Position numbers and translations under genes: made by a program
In this document: positions 36,648 through 49,833 of the stretch, piece by piece
Numbering within the stretch: the stretch's first letter is position 1
How the letters are laid out: every line of letters starts with the position of its first letter
Notes under the pieces: generated by a model
What the model saw: only the letters and a program-made list of their open reading frames with translations
Databases searched by the model: none
What the model was told of the DNA's origin: nothing
NCBI RefSeq assembly: GCF_002288925.2
Contig: NW_022098037.1
Location: 7,109,524-7,173,523 of the forward strand
Source: Delphinapterus leucas
Lineage: Eukaryota > Chordata > Mammalia > Artiodactyla > Monodontidae
Direction of reading: 5' to 3'
DNA length: 64,000 nt

Positions 36648-37859
36648 TCTAGCTCCGGATTGTGACGTCGAACGAGGGCCGTCGGGTGCAGCAAGGGTGC
36701 AATTCTAGCAAAATCTTAAAAAGCCTCTCCCCCTGCCACCACCCCAAAAAAGTAAAGCATCGCGTCTGTTTGAAGTTATACCTGCTTAGTCTCTTCTACT
36801 ATATACGCAACTAATTCATTCGTTAATCAAAAGAAATATATAATACATATATTTTTAAGTGCCAGATACTCTGCTAGTCCCTGTGGTGAATACAGACTGA
36901 ATCAGATTGAGCATATGTATCTATCTAAAGAGCTACAGAAACATCCTCAGTCGGACAATTGACAAAAATGTTTTTTCCAAGTGGTTTAGGTTCTTAAAAA
37001 AAAAAGACAAATGCAATGCTATAAGATGTAATTTCTAGTTAATAGAAAAGTGGGAGTGTCTGCCTCCTAGGATCCTTGATCATTACTGTTCATCAGTCAT
37101 CCATAGCTCCTGACAGCAGCGCCACTCACAACTTAACTGAATTTCCAGGGCTGTTAAAAACAATCTATAGCTAGAAGTCTTGGTCAACTGCCAGAAATCC
37201 TCTGAAATATATACTCCCTTCCTCCAGGCTCTCTCTCATTGGATTTCACTTACAATAGTGAATTTTGGAGACAAAACAAGTAAATTGTAATGAATACTGA
37301 TTTCAAAGGGCAGAGACTTTAAATGCCACCTGCATATATCCATTAAGTTTTAAAAGTTTTAAGAATTTTTTAATAGTTATCTTTCTTTTCATAGCAGATA
37401 ACTAGAAAATCACTACTTCTATCATGAATCAGTTCTTGGGGGTGGGGGGGTGGGGAATGATGATCATTGGCTTCTTATGGGTTTTTTCCTGCTCTGCTTC
37501 AGGATGAACAGTTAGAGGGGTATAGTGTTGGTTCATAATAGTGGGAAAATAAATTTAAATGTCCCCTATCCCTGCTACACCCATCCCTCAGGAGTGATAC
37601 AAATCATCGATTGGGACTTGGTTAAGTGAAGGAATTCTAGCCTAGTTATTCATTCTAGGCTAGTTATAATCTAGCCTAGTTAAAAATCCATTGTTTTAGG
37701 CTCCTTCTTTTAATTGTGCCTTTCCTAACTTCACTCTCAAAGTTGGGTTGTAGGCTTATGTCCTCTAGACAGCAGACAGGATTCCTCCCTAAAAAGTGGA
37801 CTACCTCAAGAGAAGAGATCTGAAGATATTTACAGTTAGGGGGTCCCCAATAAAACAGC

Positions 37860-39468
37860 ATATAACCTAATGACTAAGGAAGCCTGCTTTCTTTAAGGGG
37901 GGGTGGGGAAATGTCCTTCTGCTGCATTGTACCCAGGGACTTTAATTTATGGAGATGGCTGAGTGCTGACAGAGAGGTAATTGCCATTGAAAGAATGTGT
38001 TACTCACATTTTCCAAGAGAAGGGGACCTACCATGCCACACAAGGCCATAGGGGAAACACGAGATTTTGGTTAGGAGGCAGACAGAAGCAGGAACCAGGG
38101 GAAAGCCTAGGCCAGATCCTTTACTGGAATTTCTTTGGGAAAGGCAAGTCGGGGCAGGAGAAACAGGTGAAAATTGGCTGGTATGAATGATTCCAGTGGG
38201 CTTTGGGGCGTAGGAGTTGTCCCTGTTGTCTGTACCTGGCCCTGGGTTGATTTAGGGCAGTGGAAATATTGGCTTGATGTAGAAGAGTTTAGATAAGGAG
38301 GTGGTTGGGGGTAATGGGCTGGATTGGTTGGTTTGCATATGAAAAACATGCTTCCAAGTAAATTGTTTGACTATCTTTGGGAATTAGCTAGCCCTGGGAG
38401 AGGCAGTCTTTCCCAGGGTCTGTAAGTCCACAAATGCCAGAGCTTCAGGGATACAGAAATTAAGAAAATATAGTTAATATAACTGTTCCTGTGATGAATA
38501 GATGCTAAAAAGACAATTACAGAATCCAAGAAAACACAGAACACTCACCCTTCAGTATGTGACCTTACAGGTAACAGTTTCAGCAAGGCACCTCACTCCT
38601 AGGTGTAGAGTCTCATTCAGTTTCTCAAGAAGGGATCAGAGGGGAAGGAGTAGCTGCCTGGCTATGCAAACCAGGGGGAAGGTATTTGGGAGGGAGAGGC
38701 TAATTGTTCTAGGAGGGACAGTAGTCTTAAAGAAGGATCTTATTTCCCTGTCCAGGGATTGAACCTAGCTGCCAGTCCACCAGGGGCTAGAGGCTAGAAG
38801 CAAAGTTCCCTGATTCTTACCCCTTTGGAAAGCAAAAATGTTTCAAGGAGGCAAAAACTGCAAAACAGGTACAAAGTTTATTATTAGAGACACAACACAC
38901 AGAGAAACTATTTATTTATTTAACTCAGAAGCAAGGGAGAAATACGCACCCAGAAAGAGTGTGGGTGTCCCCCCCTAATGAGGAGGAGTGCAGTAAAGAG
39001 GTGATTTAAATCACTTATATAGGACAGTCCTTCCAGGTCTTTGTTTATCTTTGGCCAGTTATGGTGTTTCTTTTTTCACACGCAACTGGTCTTAGGACCC
39101 TCCCCAAGATGTCTGCACAACTTTTTGCTAAGATGGATCCCACTGCAGAGGCCTGTGGGTGCATGTCCACAAATATTATGGGGTGGCACCTCCTCCCTTT
39201 TTGACCCCCAAGGAGCCTTCCTGCACATGTGTAGACAGGGAAGTTTTCCTTGACCTCAGGAGTGGGCACCTTATCTCTTTACTTTAGCAGAGCTCAGCTT
39301 CTGCCACTAGCTTTGTCCTTGGAGTTTCTGGGTGAGAACAAAGCTTCAATTTTACTCCACTTGACAACCACCAGCTGTCTGGCCCAGAGGCCCATCTATC
39401 TCCTACCTCATAATCATTCCTCATCCAGACTCTCAATCTAACCTCTTGTTTTAATAACCCCTAAAACA
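37860..39468 (-). mobile_element. LTR-like (endogenous retrovirus) remnant
   Basis: On the minus strand the segment beginning TGTTTTAGGGG at 39468 has LTR architecture: a long U3-like stretch, TATATAAG at 39014-39021, then AATAAA signals at 38911-38920 and 38877-38882, followed by a U5-like tail. Sequence further left (about 37860-38600) continues in similar style with a second promoter-like layout. No retroviral coding frame is seen and the family was not recognised. Boundaries are rough. Confidence 0.4.
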
Positions 39469-39737
39469 TGGTGCCCCGCTTTAGAGGGAACTGGTGCCCC
39501 TCCCAAATCCAAGTGTCTTCTAAACTGCCACTTCTTTTAATCCATATAAAGCTCCTTGCTTTCATCCCTCATTTGATACCTAGCACATTGTGACCATGTG
39601 GTACTGCCAACCTATTTGTAATTTCTTTGAGATCAGAGGCCAGTTTCCATTTCTTTATATTCCCTTATACCTATTACAGAGCCATGCACATGATAGATAG
39701 AAGTATCTGCTTATTTTTAAGTTAAGAATTTATTATA

Positions 39738-39882
39738 GGGAATTCCCTGGCAATCCAGTGATCCAGTGGTTAGGACTCAGTGCTTTCACTGCTGGGGCCC
39801 AGGTTGGATTCCCTAGGGTCGGGGAACTAAGATCCTGCAAGCCTAGCAGTGTGGCTGGAAAAAAAAAAAAAAAAAAAAAAAA
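39738..39882 (+). mobile_element. tRNA-derived SINE with long pure poly(A)
   Basis: Starts GGGAATTCCCTGGCAATCCAG, has CCCAGGTTGGATTCCCTAGG and ends in an uninterrupted A run of more than 20 bases. Flanked by AAGAATTTATTATA and AAGAATCTATTATA, a 14-bp duplication with one mismatch. Confidence 0.92.
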
Positions 39883-42800
39883 AGAATCTATTATAAGAGT
39901 GAAATATTTGTTTATGGAAAACATAAAGAAAAAAGCATAGGAAGGAAAAATGTCACCCATAATCACTCTTCTTGGAACTAACGATTACTATTTTTATGGA
40001 GCCAGGGTATTTTATCTTGAATTCACTGTCAGATTTTTTCCCCATTGGTGGGGGTATTAATGAGGTGGGCGTCAGTCATTTGCTTTGTACATCTTCTGTA
40101 GTACTCTGTCCTTTTCATAGAATAACCTTCTCCATTTATTTAAAAAAAAAAAAAAAAAAAGCAAACGACGCCACTGTCAGCTGCTTCCAATGAACCTCCT
40201 CCGGCAGTTTCGTAAATGACTCAGCACCTGGACTCCTGAAAGAGGTCAGGTTATTTTGAATCACAACCTCATCAAATCACTTAAGGCTACTCTGTAGGTT
40301 CAATATAAACATTTCTTCCTGTAGCCTTGTTTCTAGAATTCAAAATGATCATGTTAGAACCTTTGCTATTTTACCTTTTTAAAAATGAGTGGGCCGGAGG
40401 GTGTGAGCCAATTAGTCTAGGAAGGTTTCACAATATTTTCCAGTATGAGCAGCCCTTTTTAATAGAAAAAAATTTGGGGAATCCCAGATGATTGTGGCTC
40501 GATATTTAATATCATTCAACAAATACATACGCATTGTTGAGGATTTGAAATGGGAATATTAAATGGAAATGGGTTAACTATATTGGGAAATTCATCTTAA
40601 AATCCCAAATTTTCATTCAAAGATAGTATTTCACTCATTTTTATTTTCCAGGCCAGGTTCTATTAGTTTTCCTATAATATATTGCTTTAGAAAATCTTCC
40701 CTTTCACTTTTTACATAGGCAGGAATAATTAAAGTATTCTGGCTTTCATCTGAACTAGAGCCAAACCTGGGGTCACAAAACACATATTGAGATGACAGGC
40801 ACACCTTGACATGAAGGAACTTTTTAACCCTCTCAAGATTCTGACCGAGATCTTCAAAAGCCACTCTCTTTGAACTGGAGGGAAGGGTTCATTGGTAGGT
40901 TGATTCCTCCTACTACCTGTTAATGGGTGTTTTGGGGGAGGAAGTGGGGAACGGCAGGACACCTGAAGTCAACGTCTGCTAGAATTATGTGTGCAGTTTA
41001 ATTTGGGGGCAGTCTATGTTATCTCAGGACCCCAGGAGTTCATGGCTTCAAAGTAAAAAAGAGGATTATGATAGTGGTAATATAACTATTGAGAAACCGT
41101 TTCAATAATTTCATATCTTCCCAGTTATTTGCCATCAACAGGTTGGGACCCAGGTTTTGTAAAGATTATACACACATGTAAACACAGCTACTGTGGTAGA
41201 TGGGTGGAATGATAGGGAAAGGAATAGGTCAAAAACACTGACAGAATTCCAGAACTGCTCCGAGGATTTGGGGTTTAATGTATTTGGTGGGGAGGTCCAG
41301 GATGGGGTGAGACTTCTGAAGTAGCTGTATATAAGATCAGATCCCGTACTTGCTCAAAATTACGTGCCAGGGAAATCTTACTAGAACTCTATGGATTTCA
41401 AGTGAGGGATGCTCGCACAGATGTCCTCTATGGTACATCAATTTGGAGAGAAATGCAACATTAGCTGTTCACAACACAGCTTGAGGCACTTGTGTCCAAC
41501 TCTCAGGAGAATCAGCCCTACAGAACATTTAGCAAAGTATTTAAAATTCCAGAGAGTCTAAATCTTAATGGGAACGCCCCGCTCCCTTTTTTTGTAGGCT
41601 GGAAACCAAAGTGAACTAAGCTATTATACAATTATTACGATAAAATATACCTGAGTTATTTTATCTGTAATAAGTAAACATCTAGTTTTCATTAGTACTA
41701 GTGGAAGAAAGAACCAGCAATTAACCAAAGAAGCATTAAAGGAAGAAAAGATGGTAGAAAGTTCTTTAAAAAATAACTTATATTGGTCTGGTTTAAACTT
41801 AATGTCAACTAAGAAATTCATTTCTTACAGTTATAGTTTAAGTAAAAATGAGCCAAAATGAACTAATTTGTTTAGACAGTTTCTACCTGCTTTATCACCG
41901 CAGTATAATTTATCATTAGTTGCCTCTGGCTTATTTTAGAGGTTAGTTAGTTGTCTGGGGCTTATTTCCTTTATACACTGTCTCAAAAACAGAGATTTCC
42001 TAAAACAGGATTAGAAAGCTCTTCTTGAGATGGTTGCAGAGATTAACCTTAATTTTGGCCAAAGTCTAATCTTGTCTGGATTTGGCTCAGTGATAAGACA
42101 ACAGCTGTGTTTATAAGAAAGATCAAAGTTTTGTGTTTAACCACCATTTAGAAGCGAAGAGGCCAGCAGCATTTATTGTCTTTTACTACAAAGGAAGGAA
42201 ATAGGCACTCAACTCAATATAGCACTAAAAAATGCAGTTGGTAAAAATGCTTATTTCGTACATCTTTAAATCTATTGGGTTACTCAAATTGTTTGCAAAG
42301 GCTGAGAAAACTGGTGGCCTCCCCTTTCACTTACCATTGTTCATATGGATTTTATAAGCTCATACAAGTGTTACAAGTCCCAAGGTAGTGTATTGTGTTA
42401 AAAGTTAGTGGAGAAGGCAAACAACTTTATAACAAAGACATGAGTTATACAGAAATAAGCTCATCCAAAGAAATTTCCAGGCAAACATAACTTGATCCTC
42501 ATAAGGGCAACAATTGTTTTTACTAAGGTAGTTCAAAGAACAGCTGAAAAGGTCAGCAAGAAGATTCAATGCTTTTGATTTCCCATGAAGTCTGTGTCCA
42601 TGCATGCAAAAGAAACTCGTTGAGTTTGAGTAATGGATATGTCATCAAATGTGTATTCGATTTTGTTTTTGTGAAATGAGATTCTCAAAGCTGATATCCT
42701 AATTGTTGTGTTACTGTGCTTAGTGAACAAATGGTTGCTATAAATTAAAGCCACGTTAATAATAACGACAAAACTTCTACCTATGTTTTATATGGCATAT

Positions 42801-44879
42801 TTCTTTAAATGTATAATTAGAAACAAATGTTAGCTGTTTTGAAATTCTTTTCCAATGCCTTGTTAAAAATAAATGTTTTTGAATGAGCAAGGTGTTAAAG
42901 AAACAGGGTGTTCTCTCCTGTCCCTGTTGTTGCGCATACCAACAGCTTAATAAAGATATACTGGAACAGAATGCTGCTTCTGAGGACCTGACCAGGCTCT
43001 TACCAGGAATATGTGGAAATGGACCATCATAATAGTCATTTTTACTTTAAAATATTTTATTTGGGCCCAGAACTAAGGGTATTACTGGTATGGTCTAAAG
43101 TTGGGTTAAACTGAGTTTAACTTTTTGAGCTACAAAAAAATATGGGGAATAATCTGGAGCAAATAACTTTTTCTCTCTTCAGAAATTAGTCTTGGGCACA
43201 ATACTGTCTCATAACTTCCCAATCAGCATTTCTGGGATAATGTCAGATTTTGGACAATTACAAAAAACCAGACACAAATGTGCAAACCAGATTTCAATTT
43301 CTTCTCCACTGACATGAGATTTAAAACAGCAACAGGAACATTTCTAGGTCAGTGTCAATATGTAGTCACAAATTACCAAAGTAAAACAAATTGGCGAGCA
43401 TGGGTGTGCAATTTTGTGTTTTTGGCATGGGAGAGACATTGAAATATTCACAACATACAAGCCAAATCATAAAAATAAAATGAGACTTATGATCCCATCA
43501 TTTTGAAAGAGTAGATTTAGTTCTGACATCTTGCAGATTTGTGATATCCTGACTTTTGCTTCAACAGTCCTAAATAACACAAGTTTTAGAACATAAGCAC
43601 AACATTTTTTTCTTTCTAAAATGTTTGTAAGTGAAGCAATCCTGAGGAAAACAATTTCAACAGAAGAAAAACCTCTTAGGCATATTTATAAACAAACAAG
43701 GAAAAACTACAACACACAAACACACACAATCAGATCTCATATTATTTATCAGGAATTAGAAGTGATGACCAATAATTACTTCCCCATTAAACATTTCCTC
43801 CTGTTTCAGTCTAATTTAAACATAGTTAACTAAGAACAAAGTTTACTAAGGAAGAAGAATATCATTATACCATTTAAAATAATTGAACACACTAAAGTTT
43901 AGCAACAAAGTAGAAGCTGGAAAATCATCAGATAGCCTATATATGAGATCTAAAGAAAGGAAGGTTAGAATTCTCAATGCCTACTCAGTATAAAATGTAT
44001 ACCACTCCTGAAACTAAGAGCTAAAGACATTCCTCTCATTTCTTGAGACTGTCTTATCTCAGAGTCACATTAATTTACAAATGTAACCACCATTTTCTCT
44101 CTTTGAGGGTAACACTTCCTGCCTCTCTTTGGCATAATTGTATTTACAGTTTTTTTCTCCGTTTGTCCCCTAAGACAGTAGCTCCAATGGGTAATTTCAT
44201 CAGACAACTTTTATAAACCTTTTTCCAGAGGATTTCCTAGATACCCAAATACCCGAGCCCCAACATAGGCCCTTCTCCAATCTCCATTCCTAAACCCACT
44301 CAATTCCTAAGTCAACTTTTCTAAGTATAAGACAATTTTCAAAAAAAAAAATTTTTTTTTCAAATATACTGGCCCAATTTGTCACTTTTGAAATACACCC
44401 TGAAATGACAAATTCTTACAAATTCTTTGCCCCTTCTTGATGCTTTTAGGGTTCTCTGTCCCATCACAGAGACTGTTAAAGGGAACCACGTCAAAAGTCC
44501 CTCACCTTTGCCTTAAGTTCAAAATCTGCTTATGAAGGGGTAAAAGAAAATATTTTTAATATTTGGTAATAGTATTTTACTGTATTAAATAATTAACTCG
44601 GGAATTGCTATGCTGTACAATATTTCATCTGTAATTTAACACACGTAACAGTTTATACCAAACATCTACATGATTACAAAATTTTACTAAATTAAAAAAA
44701 AATTACCTGCAGCAATTCCATAGCTCTTAAAGATAATTTTGATTTCATAAAATACTTATTTAAGACATCTTATGAATAGAAAACTTGAGTAAAAAATATT
44801 CATTGGCATTATTAAAAATAAATTTCCAGTTCTTCAAAAACAAGAACTATCCATCTCTGAAAAAATTAATAATACCTAC

Positions 44880-45035
44880 AAATCCCTGAACTGTGCGAGA
44901 CATATTAGGTATTTTCATTCACCTTCACTTAATCCTCACAGTAACTTCATGAGACAGTGATTCCTATCTCCATTTTACAGCATGAAATGCAACTTCAGAG
45001 AGGGCATTAACTTCCAGGAATGCAGAGGTTGTAGA
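44880..45035 (-). mobile_element. MIR SINE
   Basis: Reads in reverse with MIR landmarks; on the plus strand CACTTAATCCTCACAGTAACTTCATGAGACAGTG is followed by CCATTTTACAGCATGAAATG and a GAGAGGGCATTAACTTCC segment. Confidence 0.7.
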
Positions 45036-45724
45036 AATTTATTTAGCTCTATTATACTCCTCTGATTGATTAGATCATGATGTGACATGGCTGTCTTACA
45101 CAATTTACTTCAATGATCTTCATGAGGGTGAATATAGTTCTACTGCCACTAGGTGCCATCTCAAAAATGTTTAAGTTTGGTAAGAATGGTGAAGATTTAT
45201 AAAAGGCGGAGGCTGTTAAAGGTATTAAATCATAAGTTATTTTTCAAGGTAAGCTTTATCCCATATACCAGATGTTCTGAGAACGCTGAGAGGTCCAGTC
45301 AAAAGGAATTTGCATACAGTAAATAAGTAGGGTTGAGTTACATAATGAGTCACATTTTAAAGAAATTGAGAATCATTTCTTATATTAAATTGAAGAATAA
45401 TCGTTTATAATTACTGAGGAAGTTTTAATAAGACCCCTGCATATATAGGTTGCTAACAAAAATGCATATACATTCATCCCCACATATACATTCAACCATT
45501 TCCAGAGTAACACTGAAAGGAGACCTTTTTTCCTTTTGTAAATGTTTGTGTCTTTGAGAATTAGGAAAACATGTATTTAAGGTATAGAAGATAGGATACA
45601 CTTTGGAAAGTCCTGTGATAAAGTCAAAAACATTACGTTTCCTTAATCATCTCTTTTCTAGAGCTGCTGAGTCAACTGTAGTCTTAAAGATGACTAAAAA
45701 TACACAGAATAGAGTAGGAAAATA

Positions 45725-45874
45725 ATTTTTAAACCATCAACATTTTATTTAAAAAAAGCAACAATTGGAACATTTCTAGATCTTACAGTATATATTTGAT
45801 ACAAAAATAAGGAATTCTCCAAAATACATACTAAAAATACAGTTTTATGGATCTAGGTACACAGAAAATTTATT
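45725..45874 (-). terminator. NUP37: NUP37 3' UTR and polyadenylation signals
   Basis: On the minus strand AATAAA occurs immediately after the stop (45869-45874) and again at 45744-45749. The second would give a 3' UTR of about 150 nt with cleavage near 45725. Both are canonical hexamers. Which one is used cannot be told from sequence; the distal one is the more usual distance from a stop codon. Confidence 0.6.
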
Positions 45875-45988
45875 TTACATTTCAGTCACCCAAAATAACA
45901 GCTTGTGGTCTCCTCCGATTGCACATAGTGGGAGACTTCTATGCCAGGAAAGGCCAGATCCGACGGCTACAGAACCAACGAGGATGGG
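45875..45988 (-). CDS. NUP37: NUP37 terminal coding exon with stop codon
   Basis: Encodes 37 residues and a TAA stop, starting PILVGSVAVGSGLSWHRS and ending GGDHKLLFWVTEM. Compared with the human tail from memory, differences include Val for Met at PIL(V/M), Ser for Thr in HRS, Ala for Val in LCA and a final Met for Val. The acceptor is CATATTCTATAG. The stop codon occupies 45875-45877 and is directly followed, in transcript order, by AATAAA. Confidence 0.96.
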   Translation of the reverse strand, partial: PILVGSVAVGSGLSWHRSLPLCAIGGDHKLLFWVTEM

Positions 45989-48900
45989 CTATAGAATATG
46001 TGAAGAATTAAAGAAGCTCAATACATTACCAACATTAATAAATAAAAACTACACTTCAAAAATAAGAAATGCATTGAAAAATTGTCTTTTTTTATAGTGG
46101 AAACAGAATTAAAAAATGTGCTCCCTCATAGGTGAAATATACATTAGAAGGATACAAATAATCTGAATAATTGGTGCAGTCCAGATTCAAACATTTTTGC
46201 AGTCTAAACCAACCAAGCAAGCAAAATTACTACATTTAAATGAAGAAGGAAACAGAAGAAATAAAATGTTTCTTACATGAATACTGGCAAAAAGCCTGTT
46301 ACCACTGGTGATTTAAACATCAAAAAATGCTTTTTCGGGCTTCCCTGGTGGCGCAGTGGTTGAAAGTCCACCTGCCGATGCAGGGGACACGGGTTCGTGC
46401 CCCGGTCTGGGAAGATCCCACATGCCGCGGAGCGGCTGGGCCCGTGAGCCATGGCCGCTGAGCATGCGCATCCGGAGCCTGTGCTCCACAACGGGAGAGG
46501 CCACAACAGTGAGGGGCACGTGTACGCAAAAAAAAAAAAAAAATGCTTTGTCTTTCCAATTGAAGCAGGTAATAGATATTCATAAATGTTTTAGTTACAC
46601 ATTACAAATCTGGGGGGCTAAAACGAGAAAAGTAGAAAACACAAATTTAAAACCACATATGCCACCAAACATCTCCACATTACCTGAGGGTGTCCTAAAT
46701 GATGAATTTGAAACTGGCTTGCCATTTTGCCAGGATAACCAGTGGTTGCAAACAAGTTTTCATTAATTGTGGACCACCTAAGAAAAGACAAAGGATGAAA
46801 AGCAGTACAGAATCCTACAGACAACTATATGCTTTTCTAAGATTGGCTATTTCTTTTTATACAAAAATGATAATTTTATAACCCTAAATTTGATAATATG
46901 GCTTTACAATCAGACTGGGGATTCCGGGAAGTTAGCTATAAATACTTTCTCATTCTGTGAATATTTATTAAGTGCTTATCATGTGCCACTTTGTTAAATT
47001 ACAAAGTTACACAAGGTTAGCAGTTCCTTATAACGAAAAGGCTGACAGTATGATAGGAGATACAAACAAGGAATCAGACAGAAAATATTTCACAGTACAT
47101 TAAAAAAACCCATACATTTAATGTTTTTATTGACATTTGTTTTAAAATTAGTGATAAACTTATGAGTTTAAACTCCTTGGAATGATGTAAACACCTGGAA
47201 TATATAGATGTTTAAATATTCAAGTATTAAGGCATCACAGATATTGGAATATAATGAATGATCAAGTGTTAATGGAGCTCCAGCAACAAGCCCAGCACTA
47301 TAATAAGTGCAGTAGGGGAGGTACGGGGGAAAAAAAAGATTCCTTGACAAAAAACAAACAAACAAAAAACCTGCTAAAGTCTAGTTATTATTTTAATGTG
47401 TGGCAGACATTATGAGTTGCTTGTTCAACAGCCAGCCATTCTGCCTTTTTTCTGTGCTAACTGAACCCCAACTATGTTCTGGCACAATGTGTCTAACCCC
47501 AAGGGATGAGACACAACTGGTATAAGGCAAAGATAGCAATCCCCAATAAAAGGGGTGCTCCTTCGTCTCCACTTATTTTGGACAATGTGGTATGAGGCTA
47601 TGGTGCCTGGAACTCTGGCAGTCATCTTGTGACTGGGAAGCAAGAAGCCAAAGCCTGTCGTTGAGGATGGCAGAGAGAAAGGTCTGAACTCTTAATGACA
47701 TCAGTGAGCTACTAAACCAATCCTCAGGCCACCTCCTCCAGACTTAGGTACCATAGTTCGTTGATTTTCTTTTTAGCAACTGGAAGAAAAATGTTTAAAA
47801 CTGAAGTATAGTTGATTTACAATATCGTGCTAGTTTCAGTGATACAGAACGGTGATTCACTTACAAATACATATATGTATATATGTATTTCTTTCCCTTA
47901 TAAGTTATTACAAAATATTGAGTATAGTTCTCTATGCTATATAGTAGGTCCTTGTTGGTTATCTATTTTATATATAGTACTGTGTATGTGTTAATCCCAA
48001 ACTCCTAATTTATCCCTCCCCCACCCCACTTTCCCCTTTGGTAACCACAAGTTTGTTGTCTATGTCTGTGAGTCTACAGTTTGTTGATTTTAAAATGTGT
48101 ATTTGCTCACATCTCTGAAATCAGGATGCATCTTATAATCTATGGCATTCTTACATTTAGTTGAATATATTTTTTCTTAGGAATACATAAAATAATAGTG
48201 TTTTATTGGGGGTATTTTAGATTTGATGAAATACAGTATATAATAAATGTTCTACTGACTTTAGTCTCTGTTAGTAAATTTTCCTGAGGCCGAAAGCACC
48301 CTAATAACTATACTATACAATGCAGTATTACATAAAAATGAATCAAAAAGAACAAGTACCTTAATTTACATGGAAAAAAGGTCACAGATATATAATATCC
48401 AGTGTGTTCTCATTTAAAGAACAACAATGTAGTTCATATGCATAAATGTGGGTCCACCTACATTTTACGTCTTTATCAGCACAAAAAATAAGAAAGCATA
48501 TGCTCCAAATTGTTGAGGTGGCATGGGTGGAGTGGCAACATTTTGTATTTTATAAAAATTTTCAAAGAAAATATTGGAAAACAATCTCTCACCCAGACCA
48601 AAAGACAAAAGCAAAGACTTAGTAAAGTAAAACATCCATTTATAAAAGAATCAGAGAAAAAGAAAAAAATCAGTGCAAAGGAGAGGACTGGGAAAGTATT
48701 CCAGGAGTTGGTGCAGCATGAGCAAAGTAGCCAAATTCAGAAAATGAAATTATAACCCCAACAAAAATGGTACATTACCTGAATAAGCAGGCTCGATCCA
48801 TGTGGACAGGTCTCTTATCTTGAGGGTAACTAAAAGATAATATTTTATGTTTTATGAATTATGTGTTGGTCTTAAGTAGAGGGACTTAAGGTTTAAAAAG

Positions 48901-49790
48901 TATTTTCTCTTTAAGGAACACAATGCCCAAGGTATGTAAACTGTGGCAAAATTCCAAATAAGCACTGAATTAAAATAGCTGAAATATGATAAAGACATAA
49001 ACATGATTTAGAACCATTGCAGAACACCATCATTCAACAGGGTCAGTGTTTTTTCTTCTTTTTTTTAACATAAGTAAACACTGCTCAGATCAAAGATCTC
49101 CTCCTCTGCCATTTTTCTTTGTTATTCTCAAAGTAAATCTGTAAAAGCCATCTCTGTTACATAAAAGCCCATAGCTCTGGCCCTTCTACAGGAAAGACTT
49201 GTTTTTGCTCTATAGTGTGGCCCAGGTATACAAGAATGGGTCAATGGATCATATAGCAATAGTGACTGATTTTTTTGGTAAGCAATAGATAAATATACTA
49301 AGGAAGTACCTGGACCGAGTAATATCCCAAATTAACCAATCATTCCCTGCAACAGCTCCAACTTTGAAGGTGTTTTTTAAGCACCAGTGTGCTGACATTA
49401 ATGGCATCTGTTCTGATTCAAGAGATAAAATAGCCTGTTGAGCCAAAAGATCATAAAACCGAATTGTTCCATTCTTCTCTGCAACCATCAACTGTAAGAC
49501 AGAAAAATAAAGAAAATTCAACCACCTAATTTACTAAATCTGAGAAGGAGGCAGAGATTCAATGTCATACATATAGTAAAATGTAAACATTTGCATATAT
49601 TACAAATCGGAGATCAAATGCAAAGGAAATAAGACAAGCCTAGGTAAAAATCTCTATCAAATATTAAAAAATCTCATAGAAAATGGGCAAAAGACAGACA
49701 TAAGAAAATTGGATACAATTTAAAATGATTATGTATGGTCACCAGGAAGAAGAGATCAGCCTAAAGATTCATTCTGGGTAAATTATACAT

Positions 49791-49833
<43 letters not shown>

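Larger units (their letters stand above)
36080..36690 (-). promoter_or_regulatory. WASHC3: CpG-rich promoter and 5' UTR region of WASHC3
   Basis: The only clearly GC- and CpG-rich block in the window covers exon 1. Upstream of the ATG (higher coordinates) are an ETS-type CCGGAAG at 36564-36570, a CCAAT box at 36587-36591, a GC box (CCCGCCCC) near 36613-36620, the 19-bp ZNF143-like motif ACTATCAATCCCAGACTGC on the minus strand at 36629-36647, and a CRE-like TGACGTCG at 36663-36670. No TATA box is seen. This architecture is typical of constitutively expressed housekeeping genes; transcription probably starts at several sites between about 36450 and 36620 (inference). Confidence 0.8.
36700..45720. 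other. Intergenic interval between NUP37 3' end and WASHC3 promoter
   Basis: About 9 kb separating the two genes. It contains an LTR-like region at about 37.9-39.5 kb, one SINE at 39.74 kb and one MIR at 44.9 kb. The remaining sequence (36.7-37.8, 40.0-44.8 and 45.1-45.7 kb) has no recognisable gene; short ORFs such as 40631-40864 match nothing known to me. Confidence 0.7.

Noticed and set aside
40631..40962. Two overlapping 77-codon minus-strand ORFs in the intergenic region
   Set aside because: No recognised similarity, no splice or start context, and lengths expected by chance.
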